Of a stretch of DNA of 64,000 nt, positions 43,571 through 53,097 are shown in pieces; position 1 is the stretch's first letter; each line of letters starts with the position of its first letter. The stretch covers positions 62,001 through 126,000 of the forward strand of contig NZ_BNJJ01000013.1 of the NCBI RefSeq assembly GCF_016587435.1. Reading direction: 5' to 3'. The stretch comes from Dictyobacter formicarum (GTDB taxonomy: Bacteria > Chloroflexota > Ktedonobacteria > Ktedonobacterales > Ktedonobacteraceae). The notes beneath the pieces are model-generated. The model did no database searches. It saw nothing but the letters and a program-made list of their open reading frames with translations, and was not told the origin of the DNA. The translations under genes and the position numbers were made by a program.

Positions 43571-43638
43571 CAAATCGGGGGCAAGCCCCGAACCTATTGG
43601 CGTCATCTTCCATAGGTTCGGGACTTGCCCCCGATTTG
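43571..43638. repeat. 27-bp-arm hairpin with an extra half-arm copy, element L
   Basis: Arms 43571-43597 and 43612-43638 match at 26 of 27 positions with a 14-base loop. A further direct partial copy of the left arm (gcaagctccgaacctat) sits at 43529-43545. It lies just beyond the jag stop codon (43649, minus strand), so it probably ends the rpmH-jag transcript. Confidence 0.85.
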
Positions 43639-43648
43639 CCGCTCGACG

Positions 43649-44590
43649 CTAGCGCGCTGGACGCTTCAGCGAAATAACAACCCTGCGCTCTTCGCCTTCT
43701 CCAATACTTTCCGTACTGATGTCCTTACTATCAGACAAAGCGATATGCACGATACGGCGCTCATGCGGCGGCATAGCTTCCAGAGCAATCGAGCGGCGAT
43801 AATTGCGCACCTGCTGGGCTACGCGCAGAGCCAGGGAACGCAAGTTTTCCTCGCGGCGCTCACGATAGTTTTCAGCATCGACAATAATACGCATGCGGTG
43901 TTTGGTACGATGGCTGACGATCAGATTGACCAGCAACTGCAAGGCAGCCAGGGTCTCGCCACGGCGTCCGATCAGCAGACCCAGGTTCTCATTAATACCG
44001 CGAATATTCAGGGTTAAAGGATTGGTTGAGCGCACCTGTACAGTTGCATGAATATTCATGTAGCGCAAAATATGCTGCAAGACATCAACCGTAATCTCTA
44101 CATCCTCGCGCGAAGGATGCTCCACATCCTGCAATATATCACCAGCCCCGGCGGTAGCGGCTTGCTCGGCCAGCGGCTGAAGAGACGGCTCAGAGGAAGC
44201 AATAAAAGGCACAGGCTCATCGTCTTCGTCTTCTAATTCTTCCTCGTCTCCATCTTCATACTCTTCCTCATCCTCCTCTTCATCCAGGAACTCTTCTTCT
44301 TCCTCATAGAGTTCCTCTTCTTCTTCGGGGAGAGGAATTTCGATATCGCCCGAGCCCAGTATAGCATCGGCCATTTCAGGAGTGATAATAGCGCTTGCGC
44401 CGCCAGAACTGGTAGCCCCCGGACGAACAGTCACGCGTATGCGGGCATCTTTGCTCCCCAGACCAAATGCTCCTCGACTGGGCTCCTGTAGAACAGCGAT
44501 GTCCACCTCTTCACGGCGCTTGCCCAGGCGTGTTAGCGCCTGCGTGATCGCCTCATCAACACTTTTGCCACTAGCCTCTATGCTTTCCAC
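43649..44590 (-). CDS. jag: Jag/KhpB-like RNA-binding protein
   Basis: Cytosolic RNA-binding protein encoded with yidC, linked to cell elongation and small-RNA regulation in Firmicutes. 313 residues: Jag-N domain (1-55, SIEASGKSVDEAITQALTRL), a strikingly acidic Glu/Asp/Tyr stretch at ~88-130, KH domain (~190-240, GLLIGRRGETLAALQLLVN) and R3H domain (~245-310, REENLRSLALRVAQQ, MPPHERRIVHIAL). GTG start behind ggagg. Last gene of the rpmH-rnpA-yidD-yidC-jag run. The acidic insert is longer than in Bacillus homologues. Confidence 0.94.
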   Translation of the reverse strand: MESIEASGKSVDEAITQALTRLGKRREEVDIAVLQEPSRGAFGLGSKDARIRVTVRPGATSSGGASAIITPEMADAILGSGDIEIPLPEEEEELYEEEEEFLDEEEDEEEYEDGDEEELEDEDDEPVPFIASSEPSLQPLAEQAATAGAGDILQDVEHPSREDVEITVDVLQHILRYMNIHATVQVRSTNPLTLNIRGINENLGLLIGRRGETLAALQLLVNLIVSHRTKHRMRIIVDAENYRERREENLRSLALRVAQQVRNYRRSIALEAMPPHERRIVHIALSDSKDISTESIGEGEERRVVISLKRPAR

Positions 44591-44681
44591 GGTTTCCGTG
44601 CCTCCCTGTAAAAATTATCTATGACCACGATCACCCTGTGGCAGGACAGGGTGATCGAATTTAGCATGCTGCAAACGCTGA

Positions 44682-45755
44682 CTAGCGGGCTTTTTGCGAA
44701 CCACTCCGTCTGCGGGCCGATGCACTTCCCCCTTGTTTCCGACGGGTATACTGGGAAGGACCACTGCCGTTTGATCTGGGAGTGGTCGTGCGCAACTGCG
44801 AAACTGCGGTGCTCTCGCTCTTGTCAGCATCCTCTTTTGTGCTTTCAACCACCGTTGGCTTCCTGCTACGAGAAGCCGCTGTGCTTATTTTATCATCTTT
44901 AGCTGCCACGCTACCGCTCACGCTAGCTGGCGCAACCTCTTTTTTCATGTTGGGTGTGGTCAGCAACGAACCCCAACCGGTAACGAAGTACTGCTGTACC
45001 GCCTGGAAAATCGACGAAATGGTCCAGTAAAGGGCCAGGCCAGAAGGGAAGTTCCAACCAATGAAGACGGTGAAGAATGGCATGATGTACTGCATCATCT
45101 TCATCGATTGCTGGGTTGGGTCCGAAGCTGCTGGCTTGCCACTAGTAGTTGTTACTGGCGCGGTCTTTGGCTGCGCCATACGCAACGAGACAAACGTCGC
45201 CAGGCCGGCCAGAATCGGCAAAACGTGCGAAGGATCAGGAGCATTCAATGGGAATGTCCAGGTCCAGTTGACATGCAAAATGGGATTCAAAAATGAAAGC
45301 CAGGCAAACCAGTCAAAGGTTAGCTTTGGCAGAGTGGTGAAATGCGGAACAAATGGGTACAGGTGCTCGTTAATATCTTGCAGTCTATCGGTGCGCAATC
45401 CGGTGCTCAGAGCATAATACAAACCATACAAGACTGGCAGTTGTACTAACAGGGGTAGACAACCTGCCAGGGGGTTAACGCCATACTCTTTATAGAGATT
45501 TTGTAATGCCGCCGCTTGCGCCTGTTGATCGTTCGCGTATTTTTTGCGAATCTCCTGCATCTGTGGTTGCAACGCCTGTGTGGCTTTAGTGGATTTAAGC
45601 TGCTGCAACGTCAATGGAAAGAGGACCAATTTGATGATCAGCGTAAGCACCACAATTGAGAGGCCAAAATCACCGAACAGGTGATAGAGAAGTATAAGAC
45701 CATTAAAAATGGGGTATGTAAAAATGATATTAAAGAGATTAAGGATCTCGCCCAC
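44682..45755 (-). CDS. yidC: Membrane protein insertase YidC/Oxa1
   Basis: Inserts and folds inner-membrane proteins with or without SecYEG. 357 residues in the short Gram-positive form: five membrane helices, the conserved LTLIIKLVLFPLTLQQLKSTKA segment with the groove Arg/Lys, NPLAGCLPLLVQLPVLYGLYYAL, and a C-terminal helix followed by a basic Ser/Arg-rich tail typical for ribosome contact (RRKQGGSASARRRSGSQK). No lipobox Cys. GTG start with aggag. Placed between yidD and jag. Confidence 0.95.
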   Translation of the reverse strand: MGEILNLFNIIFTYPIFNGLILLYHLFGDFGLSIVVLTLIIKLVLFPLTLQQLKSTKATQALQPQMQEIRKKYANDQQAQAAALQNLYKEYGVNPLAGCLPLLVQLPVLYGLYYALSTGLRTDRLQDINEHLYPFVPHFTTLPKLTFDWFAWLSFLNPILHVNWTWTFPLNAPDPSHVLPILAGLATFVSLRMAQPKTAPVTTTSGKPAASDPTQQSMKMMQYIMPFFTVFIGWNFPSGLALYWTISSIFQAVQQYFVTGWGSLLTTPNMKKEVAPASVSGSVAAKDDKISTAASRSRKPTVVESTKEDADKSESTAVSQLRTTTPRSNGSGPSQYTRRKQGGSASARRRSGSQKAR

Positions 45756-45779
45756 AAAAACTCTCCTGCCTTCCTTGAT

Positions 45780-46007
45780 CTAGTTACTCAGACGCTCTGG
45801 AACTGGATCATAGAGGTCACCGTGATAAAATGGTTGGCATCGGCCAATACGTTTAATTGTCATCCAGCCGCCACGGAAGAAGCCAAAACGTTGAATAGCC
45901 TCATATCCATATTGGGAACATGAAGGGGTGAATCGACACGATGAGGGCAGGACTACCGACAGCGTGCGCTGATAGACACGAATTAAAACGAGTGCGATAT
46001 ATTTCAC
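45780..46007 (-). CDS. yidD: Membrane protein insertion efficiency factor YidD
   Basis: Small amphipathic protein that aids YidC-dependent insertion. 75 residues with the signature [28 protein letters not shown] containing the conserved cysteines and [18 protein letters not shown] start one base after the rnpA stop, so translation is coupled. Confidence 0.95.
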   Translation of the reverse strand: MKYIALVLIRVYQRTLSVVLPSSCRFTPSCSQYGYEAIQRFGFFRGGWMTIKRIGRCQPFYHGDLYDPVPERLSN

Positions 46008-46008
46008 A

Positions 46009-46401
46009 TTAAAAACCCTTGCGTGTGTTCAACTCTTTCGTCTCCACATGCGTGGAGCTTTCCAGAAGTCGCGCTCGACGTAACAATGTAGATACATCCT
46101 GCATCAACACAGGTAAGCGTACACCAACGATCTGATTTCTTGCACTAAAAACTATATCCCAACCGGGTGGAATATCTGCTAAAAGTGGGCGAACCGCCTC
46201 TCCTAGTAGCCGTTTAATATAATTTCGCTGAGCTGCACGTTTTGAAATGCGCTTACTTACCACAAAGCCAACACGCAGCGCAGCTTGATCATTGGGCTTC
46301 CACGCGAGGATAAGCAGCCGGGACGCTATACTGCCTCCCTGCTGCCTTACTCGCTGGAAATCACTATTCTTACGTAAGCGGAACGCACGGTTGAGTGCCA
46401 C
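46009..46401 (-). CDS. rnpA: Ribonuclease P protein component
   Basis: Protein cofactor of RNase P, which matures tRNA 5' ends. 130 residues: [22 protein letters not shown] opening and the RNR-type motif in [24 protein letters not shown] start. Encoded 18 bases after rpmH, as in most bacteria; the C-terminal ~15 residues are a polar tail. Confidence 0.95.
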   Translation of the reverse strand: MALNRAFRLRKNSDFQRVRQQGGSIASRLLILAWKPNDQAALRVGFVVSKRISKRAAQRNYIKRLLGEAVRPLLADIPPGWDIVFSARNQIVGVRLPVLMQDVSTLLRRARLLESSTHVETKELNTRKGF

Positions 46402-46419
46402 GATGATGTCTGTTTTAAA

Positions 46420-46554
46420 CTAAACAGTCAAGCTCCAGCGCCCTTTGGCGCGGCGAGCTTTGAGCACACGACGTCCATTGCGTGTGGACATACGTTTCAT
46501 AAAACCGTGTTCGCGTTTACGCGGAATGCGTTTTGGTTGCCAGGTGCGTTTCAT
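46420..46554 (-). CDS. rpmH: 50S ribosomal protein L34
   Basis: 44 residues, [18 protein letters not shown] then [20 protein letters not shown], an unmistakable L34. Start ATG at 46554 behind agaaaggg. It heads the rpmH-rnpA-yidD-yidC-jag run and has a perfect-consensus promoter at 46593-46621. In many bacteria dnaA and oriC lie just upstream; here they do not. Confidence 0.97.
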   Translation of the reverse strand: MKRTWQPKRIPRKREHGFMKRMSTRNGRRVLKARRAKGRWSLTV

Positions 46555-46592
46555 AAGACCCTTTCTTAGCCTCCACTCAAGATATCCCGTAG

Positions 46593-46621
46593 ATTATAGC
46601 GAGTATCGGGCATACTGTCAA
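46593..46621 (-). promoter_or_regulatory. Consensus promoter of rpmH
   Basis: On the minus strand TTGACA (46621-46616), 17-base spacer, TATAAT (46598-46593): a perfect match to the sigma-70/sigma-A consensus, fitting a highly expressed ribosomal protein operon. Confidence 0.9.
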
Positions 46622-46804
46622 TTCTGTTGACAGATTTACTGTTGGACTTTTCGCAGAATGTTACCTGGCTGTGAGGTCTGCCGCTTCCCTTCCAACCAAC
46701 GAAACTAAGGCATGATACCAGCAGAGAGGCCAGGCGAACAGAGAATTCTTTGCCAGCCTCCCTACGCAATGCTACCAGAAAAGCCCTGGGTGACTAAAGT
46801 TTTC

Positions 46805-47500
46805 TTACGGAGTTTTGAACCGTAAGAGGACACGTCCGAGACGGACTTCATCGTTATCGTGCAGCGGTGTGGGCGTCTTACCGGCCAGGCGCTGACGATT
46901 GAGGAACGTAAAGTTCGTGCTGTTCTCATCCTCTAGCATATATTGGCCACTCTCGACGAAGATGCGTGCGTGGAGGCGCGAAACACCACCCTCTTCACCA
47001 CCATTAGGGGTCAGATCAACATCCGGGTAAATGTTGCTGACAGGATCTTCGCGTCCAATGGTGATAATATCTTTTCCACTAAGGTCGAATTCCTGATTGT
47101 CTGCTTCAACGATCAATCTGGCCTGCAGAACTGCCGGGCCACCGGCAGGAGCAGCGGCTGCCTGTTGCTGCTGCTCAGGTTGTGGGGCGGCAGCGGGTGC
47201 TGGCTCGGCCGGAGCGGCTGCCTGCGCAGCTGCGACTGGAGCTGGCGCGCCCAGCAGGCTAACGCCGCAGTTGGAACAAAATGCCTCACCGACAGGATTC
47301 TCCGCTCCACACGAGGGACAGGTCTGGGTTCCAGCGGGGCCTGCGGGTGCCGGTGCAGCGGGTGCAGCAGGTGCCTGGGCCTGCGCTGCTGGAGCCTGCG
47401 CCCCGGCAGAGGCCTCTGCAGTATTCAGAGGCTCGCCGCATTCATCACAAAATGCTGACCCATCTGGGTTTTCATGGCCTAAAGAGCATCGTACCGACAT
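46805..47500 (-). CDS. FHA-domain protein with two zinc ribbons
   Basis: Phospho-threonine-binding adaptor. 231 residues: zinc ribbon 1 (~5-25, CSLGHENPDGSAFCDECG), Ala/Pro-rich linker, zinc ribbon 2 (~61-80, CPSCGAENPVGEAFCSNCG), a second Ala/Pro/Gln-rich linker, then an FHA domain (~127-231) with GRED, VSRLHARI and an Asn-rich loop. It lies at the end of a run of PP2C, kinase and vWA genes, so it is likely to read threonine phosphorylation by that kinase. gaaggaa ribosome site. 97 bases separate it from the vWA gene. Confidence 0.92.
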   Translation of the reverse strand: MSVRCSLGHENPDGSAFCDECGEPLNTAEASAGAQAPAAQAQAPAAPAAPAPAGPAGTQTCPSCGAENPVGEAFCSNCGVSLLGAPAPVAAAQAAAPAEPAPAAAPQPEQQQQAAAAPAGGPAVLQARLIVEADNQEFDLSGKDIITIGREDPVSNIYPDVDLTPNGGEEGGVSRLHARIFVESGQYMLEDENSTNFTFLNRQRLAGKTPTPLHDNDEVRLGRVLLRFKTP

Positions 47501-47597
47501 AAGAATTTTCCTTCCTCTGCCTTATTTTGTAACTACTCGGGTCTCCCTCTTGTGCCGCCTGCGGCGGCACGCGAAAAAGGAGTAGGTTTCTACTATA

Positions 47598-48836
47598 TTA
47601 CGGAAGCAAATCATCCAATCGCTGTGTAAGTTTGCGCGTCTTATTCCCGATAGATTTTACTTGTTCTTGAGAAATTTGCTGGCCTTGATTGATTTGCTCA
47701 ATCGCCGAGAGCGTTTCCGCATCCAGCACACGAGTTACATTAGGAGCGATCTTGGTGGTTGCTTTACCAGTGCGCTTGTATTCGTCCAGAATACGGGTTA
47801 CCAGGCGCTGGGCGTTGGATTTTTCGGCGAAATTCATCACCAGGGCATTCACCTGCGAGGTCTGGTTGGGATCGTTACTAAATGTCACTTTAATATCTTC
47901 GCGAATCTTCTCGCTGGTTAATCCAACCACTGGTACATCATAGGTCAGCTCAGCCTGAGCGATACGGAAGAGTCCAGCGGGACGTGGATCAATCATGAGC
48001 TCGATCAGGACCGATTGCGCGGTGTCCTTCTCAAGATCACCTAAATTGATCACGACCTGGCGATCCGACAACGATGAAGCATCTACATCGCGAATAAGCG
48101 GCAAGACCTTGACCGCTTTACGTGGTGTAACGCCGGTTGGCAAGCGCAGTGTCATGGTAGCGTTACGCACAGCAACGGCCACCGCGCTCTGAACCTGTTG
48201 TTCAAAGATAGCCATGGCGTCGGCTGGCGATCTAATAAACTCGGCCGGCAAGCCACCGCTCAACTGCCCAACATCATCCAGCAATCCTTCATCCCAGTCA
48301 GAACCAATACCAAGAGGGTAAATCGAGATACCAGACGCTGCGGCATCCCGAGCCAGCTGGCGACAACGATCGGTATCACCATAGGTGACACCATCTGTCA
48401 GCAGGATCATGCGATTAACCGCGTTAGGAATGTTCCAGCGACGCAGCTCACCGAGTCCTTGAATCATACCCAGCGACATAGTGGTACCGCCAGCATCCTG
48501 AATACGGTCAATCGCTGCCTTCATGCCTGGTTTGTCATTAGCAGGCATAGATGGAATGATGACCTGCGCAGTATCATCAAAAATGACTACCGAAATGTAG
48601 TCGCTGGGCTCAAGGCGGTCAATGACCATCTTTACCGCTTCGCGTACATTCCTTAATTTTGCCCCTTTCATCGAGCCAGAATGATCAATGACCAGGGCAA
48701 AATTTAATGGCATACGTACCTGTGCCATTAAAGCCGTCGGCTTGGCTTCTAATAACAGATATGCGAGCTGGCTTCCACCAGTTACGGGCATATAATCTTT
48801 TCCTAATTGGTGGGCCAGAGTTACCTCTCCGGGCAT
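47598..48836 (-). CDS. vWA-domain protein
   Basis: 412 residues with no signal peptide or membrane helix. A von Willebrand A domain spans ~40-220 with the metal (MIDAS) motif DHSGS near residue 50, the Thr in AGGTTMS and the Asp in LLTDGV; a beta-rich domain follows (~225-340), then a helical C-terminus ending in a Gln/Lys-rich segment. Such cytosolic vWA proteins assemble complexes in phosphorylation modules (compare TerY). Ribosome site aaaggag. Between the zinc-ribbon PP2C and the FHA genes on the same strand. Confidence 0.92.
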   Translation of the reverse strand: MPGEVTLAHQLGKDYMPVTGGSQLAYLLLEAKPTALMAQVRMPLNFALVIDHSGSMKGAKLRNVREAVKMVIDRLEPSDYISVVIFDDTAQVIIPSMPANDKPGMKAAIDRIQDAGGTTMSLGMIQGLGELRRWNIPNAVNRMILLTDGVTYGDTDRCRQLARDAAASGISIYPLGIGSDWDEGLLDDVGQLSGGLPAEFIRSPADAMAIFEQQVQSAVAVAVRNATMTLRLPTGVTPRKAVKVLPLIRDVDASSLSDRQVVINLGDLEKDTAQSVLIELMIDPRPAGLFRIAQAELTYDVPVVGLTSEKIREDIKVTFSNDPNQTSQVNALVMNFAEKSNAQRLVTRILDEYKRTGKATTKIAPNVTRVLDAETLSAIEQINQGQQISQEQVKSIGNKTRKLTQRLDDLLP

Positions 48837-48945
48837 GTTACATCTGCTCCTTTCGCATTCGGCTGGCTCCCTAGTATATCATAAATCTCTTCACCAAAGC
48901 GCCCGCAAGGGGCGCATCTGCGTGCTGAGACTGATGATGCAGCTC

Positions 48946-50979
48946 TTAACGTACAAAAACAACGACGGCGCTGACATTGTCTTCTCCGCCATTGGCATTG
49001 GCGACCTCTATCAATTGCGCACAGGCAGCCTGTGGATCTGGTGCTTGATTGAGTATATCGGCAATCTGTGGATCGCGGATCATCTCCCACAATCCATCCG
49101 AGCAACTTAAGAGTATGTCGCCGGGATGAATCTGTTGCGTAAAGAGATCTACCTGAACATTCTGTTTGTCGCCAATGCTCCGGAAAATCTGGTTACGCTG
49201 CGGATGGGTATACACCTCATCTGGCTCGATTAAGCCACCTGCAACCAGTTGCCCGACCAGTGAGTGATCATTGGTCAATTGATATATTTTCTCGTCTCGT
49301 AACATATACGTACGACTATCGCCTACGTTAAAGATATATGCATGATCCCCTACAATCATAAAACCAGTCAGGGTCGAACCCATATCGGATTTGTCTTTCT
49401 GGTTAATCTGACAGAGGGTGGTATTGGCGTCTTCAATAGCTCCACGCAGGAGCTCTTTGTATGTCTCGTCGTCGGTCTTAGGGGCTTCTTCCCCTGCTTT
49501 CTCTGCCTGGAGTGGGGCCAGCAATAACTCACGGGTAACTCGTTCGGCGATCAGGGCAATCGTCGTCCGACTGGCTCCCTGTCCATTGGCATGTCCCCCC
49601 ATACCATCGGCCACCACGAACAGACCGGCAGGCGAAGAGATCGATTCATGCACGCGCTCAAAAACCAGGGTCATGGTGCTATCTTCATTGGGCTCACCGC
49701 GCCTGACTGCGCCCGCGTCTGAATCGGAGGCAGCAATCAGATGCACGCCGTTAGGGAAGGCCGTCTGCGATGTTTGTGGTTGCTCAACAACGTACGTTAC
49801 GCCCTGATCAACAAAGGTGTTGACGATTGCCCCCTGCAGCACCTGGGCTTCGCCTCCTTGCTGAGAGGACAAAGGATACTCATGCAGGATATAAGAAGCG
49901 TTCAGCAGTTCCGCTCCACAATCGATGCAGAACTCGTCACCCTCAGCATTTTGTTCGGAACCGCAGTTCCAACAGTGCTGGTACCCCTGGTGATCGGCTA
50001 CAACATAGATGTGCTCATTCTCAGCATCGCTCAGAACTTGTGTTACCTCATAACGTCCACCAACGGTGTTGCCTACTTCTAAGAGCGGTAGACTCTCTGA
50101 ACTGCCAGCAACGGTCTTCTCTGTTTCACCAGTTTGCTGCTCAGTGGTCGGTTCTAATTCGCCTTCATTATTGGTAGGCTCCAAGTTGTCCTCCTTTGCA
50201 GGCATTGCAGAAGCCTCGTCCTGTGGAGCGGAAACCTCTACATTTTCTGCCTGTTCACTTTTTTGATCAGTAACCTCAACTTCGGGCTGCTCTTTTGGCC
50301 CTTCGGAGGCTGCCGTGGCGGGCACAGTTGCATAACTGCCCGACTCGTCAGCGGACACCTGCGTGGCTTGTTCGTCCGCAGAGGTGGCTTCTTCGGTCTG
50401 CGGTGTCGAGTTTTGATAGATGGTCGTCGGCATGTCCGCGATATCAGGTGATGGTACAGCGGCGGCCGTTTCGGCCTGCTGCCCATTGGTCGTCTCCGGC
50501 CTGATCAGGAGAGTCGGGGCATCTGCGATATCGTCATAGGTTTTACCTGTCTGGCGCTCACGCTCACTATCTTGCTGCCAGCGGCGCGCATGAAAGGCCA
50601 GCATCTGCTGGGGCGTAAGGATCTGTGTCGGTGCCTGACTAACATCCTCGCCAGTATCGCGATTCTCTCGCTGCTCATTGCGGATTTCCGCATACTCCTG
50701 GTGCTGCTCGGGGGCGGTCGTCTCCTCTTGAGCAGCCGCCGGAGCCGCCGTCTCGGCTTCGCCATTCTGAGTAGCTGGCCCGGCCTTTACTTGATCGGCA
50801 TCCTCAGCAGGTGAGGAGGGTGGCGGCGTTCCCTGTGTCTGAGCCTGGTCTGTAGATTCCTGCTGCGCCACTGCTTCAGGCTGTACGCCGGCCACCACTT
50901 CAACCGCCAGGAGTTGACCACAGCCTTTACAGAATTTGGCATTATCACGATTTTGTGTATGACACAACGGACAGAGCAT
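48946..50979 (-). CDS. PP2C-type Ser/Thr phosphatase with zinc ribbons and a long acidic linker
   Basis: 677 residues: N-terminal zinc ribbon (CPLCHTQNRDNAKFCKGCG), an acidic Glu/Gln/Pro-rich disordered region (~30-300), a second zinc ribbon (~338-358, CWNCGSEQNAEGDEFCIDCG), and a PP2C domain (~415-677) with metal ligands in RRGEPNEDS, VVADGMGGHANG, VGDSRTYML, CSDGLWEM and GGEDNVSA. All metal-binding motifs are intact. Expected to reverse phosphorylation by the kinase gene 12 bases upstream. The disordered segment contains many Thr residues and repeated P-T-(L/I/T) motifs (DAPTLLIRPE, DMPTTIYQN, APTQILTPQ), possible phosphorylation sites for FHA binding. Confidence 0.93.
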   Translation of the reverse strand: MLCPLCHTQNRDNAKFCKGCGQLLAVEVVAGVQPEAVAQQESTDQAQTQGTPPPSSPAEDADQVKAGPATQNGEAETAAPAAAQEETTAPEQHQEYAEIRNEQRENRDTGEDVSQAPTQILTPQQMLAFHARRWQQDSERERQTGKTYDDIADAPTLLIRPETTNGQQAETAAAVPSPDIADMPTTIYQNSTPQTEEATSADEQATQVSADESGSYATVPATAASEGPKEQPEVEVTDQKSEQAENVEVSAPQDEASAMPAKEDNLEPTNNEGELEPTTEQQTGETEKTVAGSSESLPLLEVGNTVGGRYEVTQVLSDAENEHIYVVADHQGYQHCWNCGSEQNAEGDEFCIDCGAELLNASYILHEYPLSSQQGGEAQVLQGAIVNTFVDQGVTYVVEQPQTSQTAFPNGVHLIAASDSDAGAVRRGEPNEDSTMTLVFERVHESISSPAGLFVVADGMGGHANGQGASRTTIALIAERVTRELLLAPLQAEKAGEEAPKTDDETYKELLRGAIEDANTTLCQINQKDKSDMGSTLTGFMIVGDHAYIFNVGDSRTYMLRDEKIYQLTNDHSLVGQLVAGGLIEPDEVYTHPQRNQIFRSIGDKQNVQVDLFTQQIHPGDILLSCSDGLWEMIRDPQIADILNQAPDPQAACAQLIEVANANGGEDNVSAVVVFVR

Positions 50980-50991
50980 TGCTGCCCTCCT

Positions 50992-53061
50992 TTAGAGTTG
51001 TTTTTGTAAACGGATCGCTTCGGCATTCTTTGGATCGAGTTGTAATGCCTCGCTCACCATCTGCCGGGCATCCGACTTCTTTTTTAAGTTGAAAAAACAG
51101 GTTGCCATCGCGCTATAGATAGAAGCTGAATGTGCATTGACTTGTTGTCCCCGGCGCAGGGCACTCAAAGCATGATTCCATTCTTTTTCCTTCATATGAG
51201 CGCGTCCTAGCTCATACCAGGCCTCCCATAAAGTGGGATCAATCTGTGTGGCATGGAACAGAGAGGAAATAGCAGCAGGAAGCTGGTTCTTCATGTCAAT
51301 GTAAATGCGACCCAATGCTATTAATATTAACGCATGATCGGGGTTAATCTCCAATCCTCGTTTCAGGTATGAAACCGCCTCGCTGGTCAATCCTTGCTCT
51401 AAGGCCACCAGGCCCAACTGGTAATAGACAGCGGGATCATCAGGTGCCGCTAGCTGCGCCTTTTTGAAGGCCGTCATCGCCAATGGATACAATGCCAGGT
51501 CTCGATAGCACATACCCAGTTGGAAGCGAGCATCCAGCGCATCAGACTTCACGCGTAAAGCTTCTTCAAAGTATTCAGCAGCATGCTTCATATTCTCTTT
51601 GAAGAGCCTGGGATCTGTCTCTCGCACTGATTGCCCATACTGACGATAGACACGCCCAAGGTTGTAGAGCGCATCATAGGCCGATACTCCCTGGCTTTGT
51701 GCCAACTTGAACTGGCGAATCGCCTCGGTATAATTTTTACTGGTTAAGCCCTGCAGACCCGCTCGGTACGTCGCCATAGGATCTGTTGCCGCCGGCGTAG
51801 TGACTGGACGAGCCCGAATGGGCTGCGCTGGTCGGGACTGAATGCTCCCATTTGATTGTACGGGCCGGGGCTTAATAGGTTGCGATTGGATTGGCCGGGG
51901 CCGGATTGGTTGTTGCACGGGTCGGGCCTGAATCGGCGCACGAGCTGCCTGCGCACGTATCTGCGGCGGTGCAATCGTCACGCCCTGAACCAATGGTTGT
52001 CCATCACGTTTACAAAACTTCGCTCCCGGTCGATTCTGGAATCCACATTTCGGACAGATAATGCCACCTGTGACAGATGAGGCTGCACTGCCCGTCGCCG
52101 GGACAACTATAGTAGCATTGGGCGATATGACGGGCATTTGAATCGTGGCTGGTGCAGCATTGGGTAAGCATTGCAGTAAAGCGACACGCATCGCTTCAGC
52201 ACTCTGAAAACGCTGGGCAGGATCTTGCTGCATGGCTTTAATAATAACCTGCTCAACAGGACATAGTGTTTTATTTCCTAATTGGACGGTTCTTAGACGG
52301 GGATTTTTCGCCAGCACACTTCCCTGCGGGGGTGTTTGAATCGGATCAGGTTCGTAGTTCGTTAACAGGTGATACATGGTCGCTCCCAGAGAATAAATGT
52401 CGGAGCGTGCATCAGTCTGCACGAGTTTACCTGGATTCTGGGCGGAACGTCGCTGACCGGGCATCGTAATCGAACCAAGATGCTCGGGTGAGGCATACGA
52501 TATGGTCCCGAGATTTTCTGTGTTGGTTCGTTTATTTGGATCGAAACGGCGCGCAATACCGAAATCGATCAATTGTACCTCATCATCGGACGAAATCATG
52601 ATATTCCCGGGTTTCAGGTCTCGCAAAATGATGGGGGGATTACGTGTATGAATGTAGGTCAGAGCTTCACATACTTGAACCATCCACTTTACTACCTGTT
52701 CCCCGGGTAGCGGTCCTTTGGAGTTCTCCAGTATCTTCTCCAGACTACGCCCGGGCACAAATTCCATTACAAAGTAATAATTGCCTCGCTCTTGAAAAGG
52801 GAGCATCAAGGCGGCAATACGTGGATGCTTCAAACCCCGTAGCAGGGCTATTTCTTTATTGAAGCGGTCAATGGCCGCTTTGCGGTCTTCTTCGCTGGTG
52901 TTGGGACTGATGAGCAGTTCTTTGACAGCGTAATAATAGGGAGGAGTACCTGGCGGGGTTCCAATCTGTTCAACTTTGTAGACGGTGCCCATACCACCTT
53001 CGCCAAGAATCTGCACAATCTTAAATTTTCCGTCAAGGACAGTACCTATTGGGAGAGCCAT
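50992..53061 (-). CDS. Ser/Thr protein kinase with zinc ribbon and TPR repeats
   Basis: 689 residues: Hanks-type kinase domain (~1-295) with LGEGGMGTVYKVE, AVKELL lysine, LIDFGIARRFD, and SPEHLG; the catalytic loop reads LRDLKPGN, so the usual His of HRD is Leu while the catalytic Asp is kept. Then a zinc ribbon (~330-350, CPKCGFQNRPGAKFCKRDG, last Cys replaced by Asp), a Pro/Arg/Gln-rich linker, and 5-7 TPR units (~430-680). No membrane helix, so cytosolic. Preceded by a PP2C gene (36 bases) and followed by a zinc-ribbon PP2C gene (12 bases): one operon. Confidence 0.93.
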   Translation of the reverse strand: MALPIGTVLDGKFKIVQILGEGGMGTVYKVEQIGTPPGTPPYYYAVKELLISPNTSEEDRKAAIDRFNKEIALLRGLKHPRIAALMLPFQERGNYYFVMEFVPGRSLEKILENSKGPLPGEQVVKWMVQVCEALTYIHTRNPPIILRDLKPGNIMISSDDEVQLIDFGIARRFDPNKRTNTENLGTISYASPEHLGSITMPGQRRSAQNPGKLVQTDARSDIYSLGATMYHLLTNYEPDPIQTPPQGSVLAKNPRLRTVQLGNKTLCPVEQVIIKAMQQDPAQRFQSAEAMRVALLQCLPNAAPATIQMPVISPNATIVVPATGSAASSVTGGIICPKCGFQNRPGAKFCKRDGQPLVQGVTIAPPQIRAQAARAPIQARPVQQPIRPRPIQSQPIKPRPVQSNGSIQSRPAQPIRARPVTTPAATDPMATYRAGLQGLTSKNYTEAIRQFKLAQSQGVSAYDALYNLGRVYRQYGQSVRETDPRLFKENMKHAAEYFEEALRVKSDALDARFQLGMCYRDLALYPLAMTAFKKAQLAAPDDPAVYYQLGLVALEQGLTSEAVSYLKRGLEINPDHALILIALGRIYIDMKNQLPAAISSLFHATQIDPTLWEAWYELGRAHMKEKEWNHALSALRRGQQVNAHSASIYSAMATCFFNLKKKSDARQMVSEALQLDPKNAEAIRLQKQL

Positions 53062-53097
53062 ACAAACTTATTCTCCATCCAAGTGCGCTCAGCATGC

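Noticed and set aside
43540..43600. tRNA gene suggested by gggttcaaatc
   Set aside because: No T stem, anticodon stem or acceptor stem can be paired; the bases belong to the arms of hairpin L.
46555..46804. Replication origin next to rpmH
   Set aside because: No DnaA boxes, no dnaA or dnaN gene and no A/T-rich unwinding repeat cluster.
47097..47585. 162-residue Ala/Gly/Cys-rich plus-strand protein
   Set aside because: It is the antisense shadow of the Ala/Pro-rich linkers and zinc ribbons of the FHA gene and has no ribosome site.
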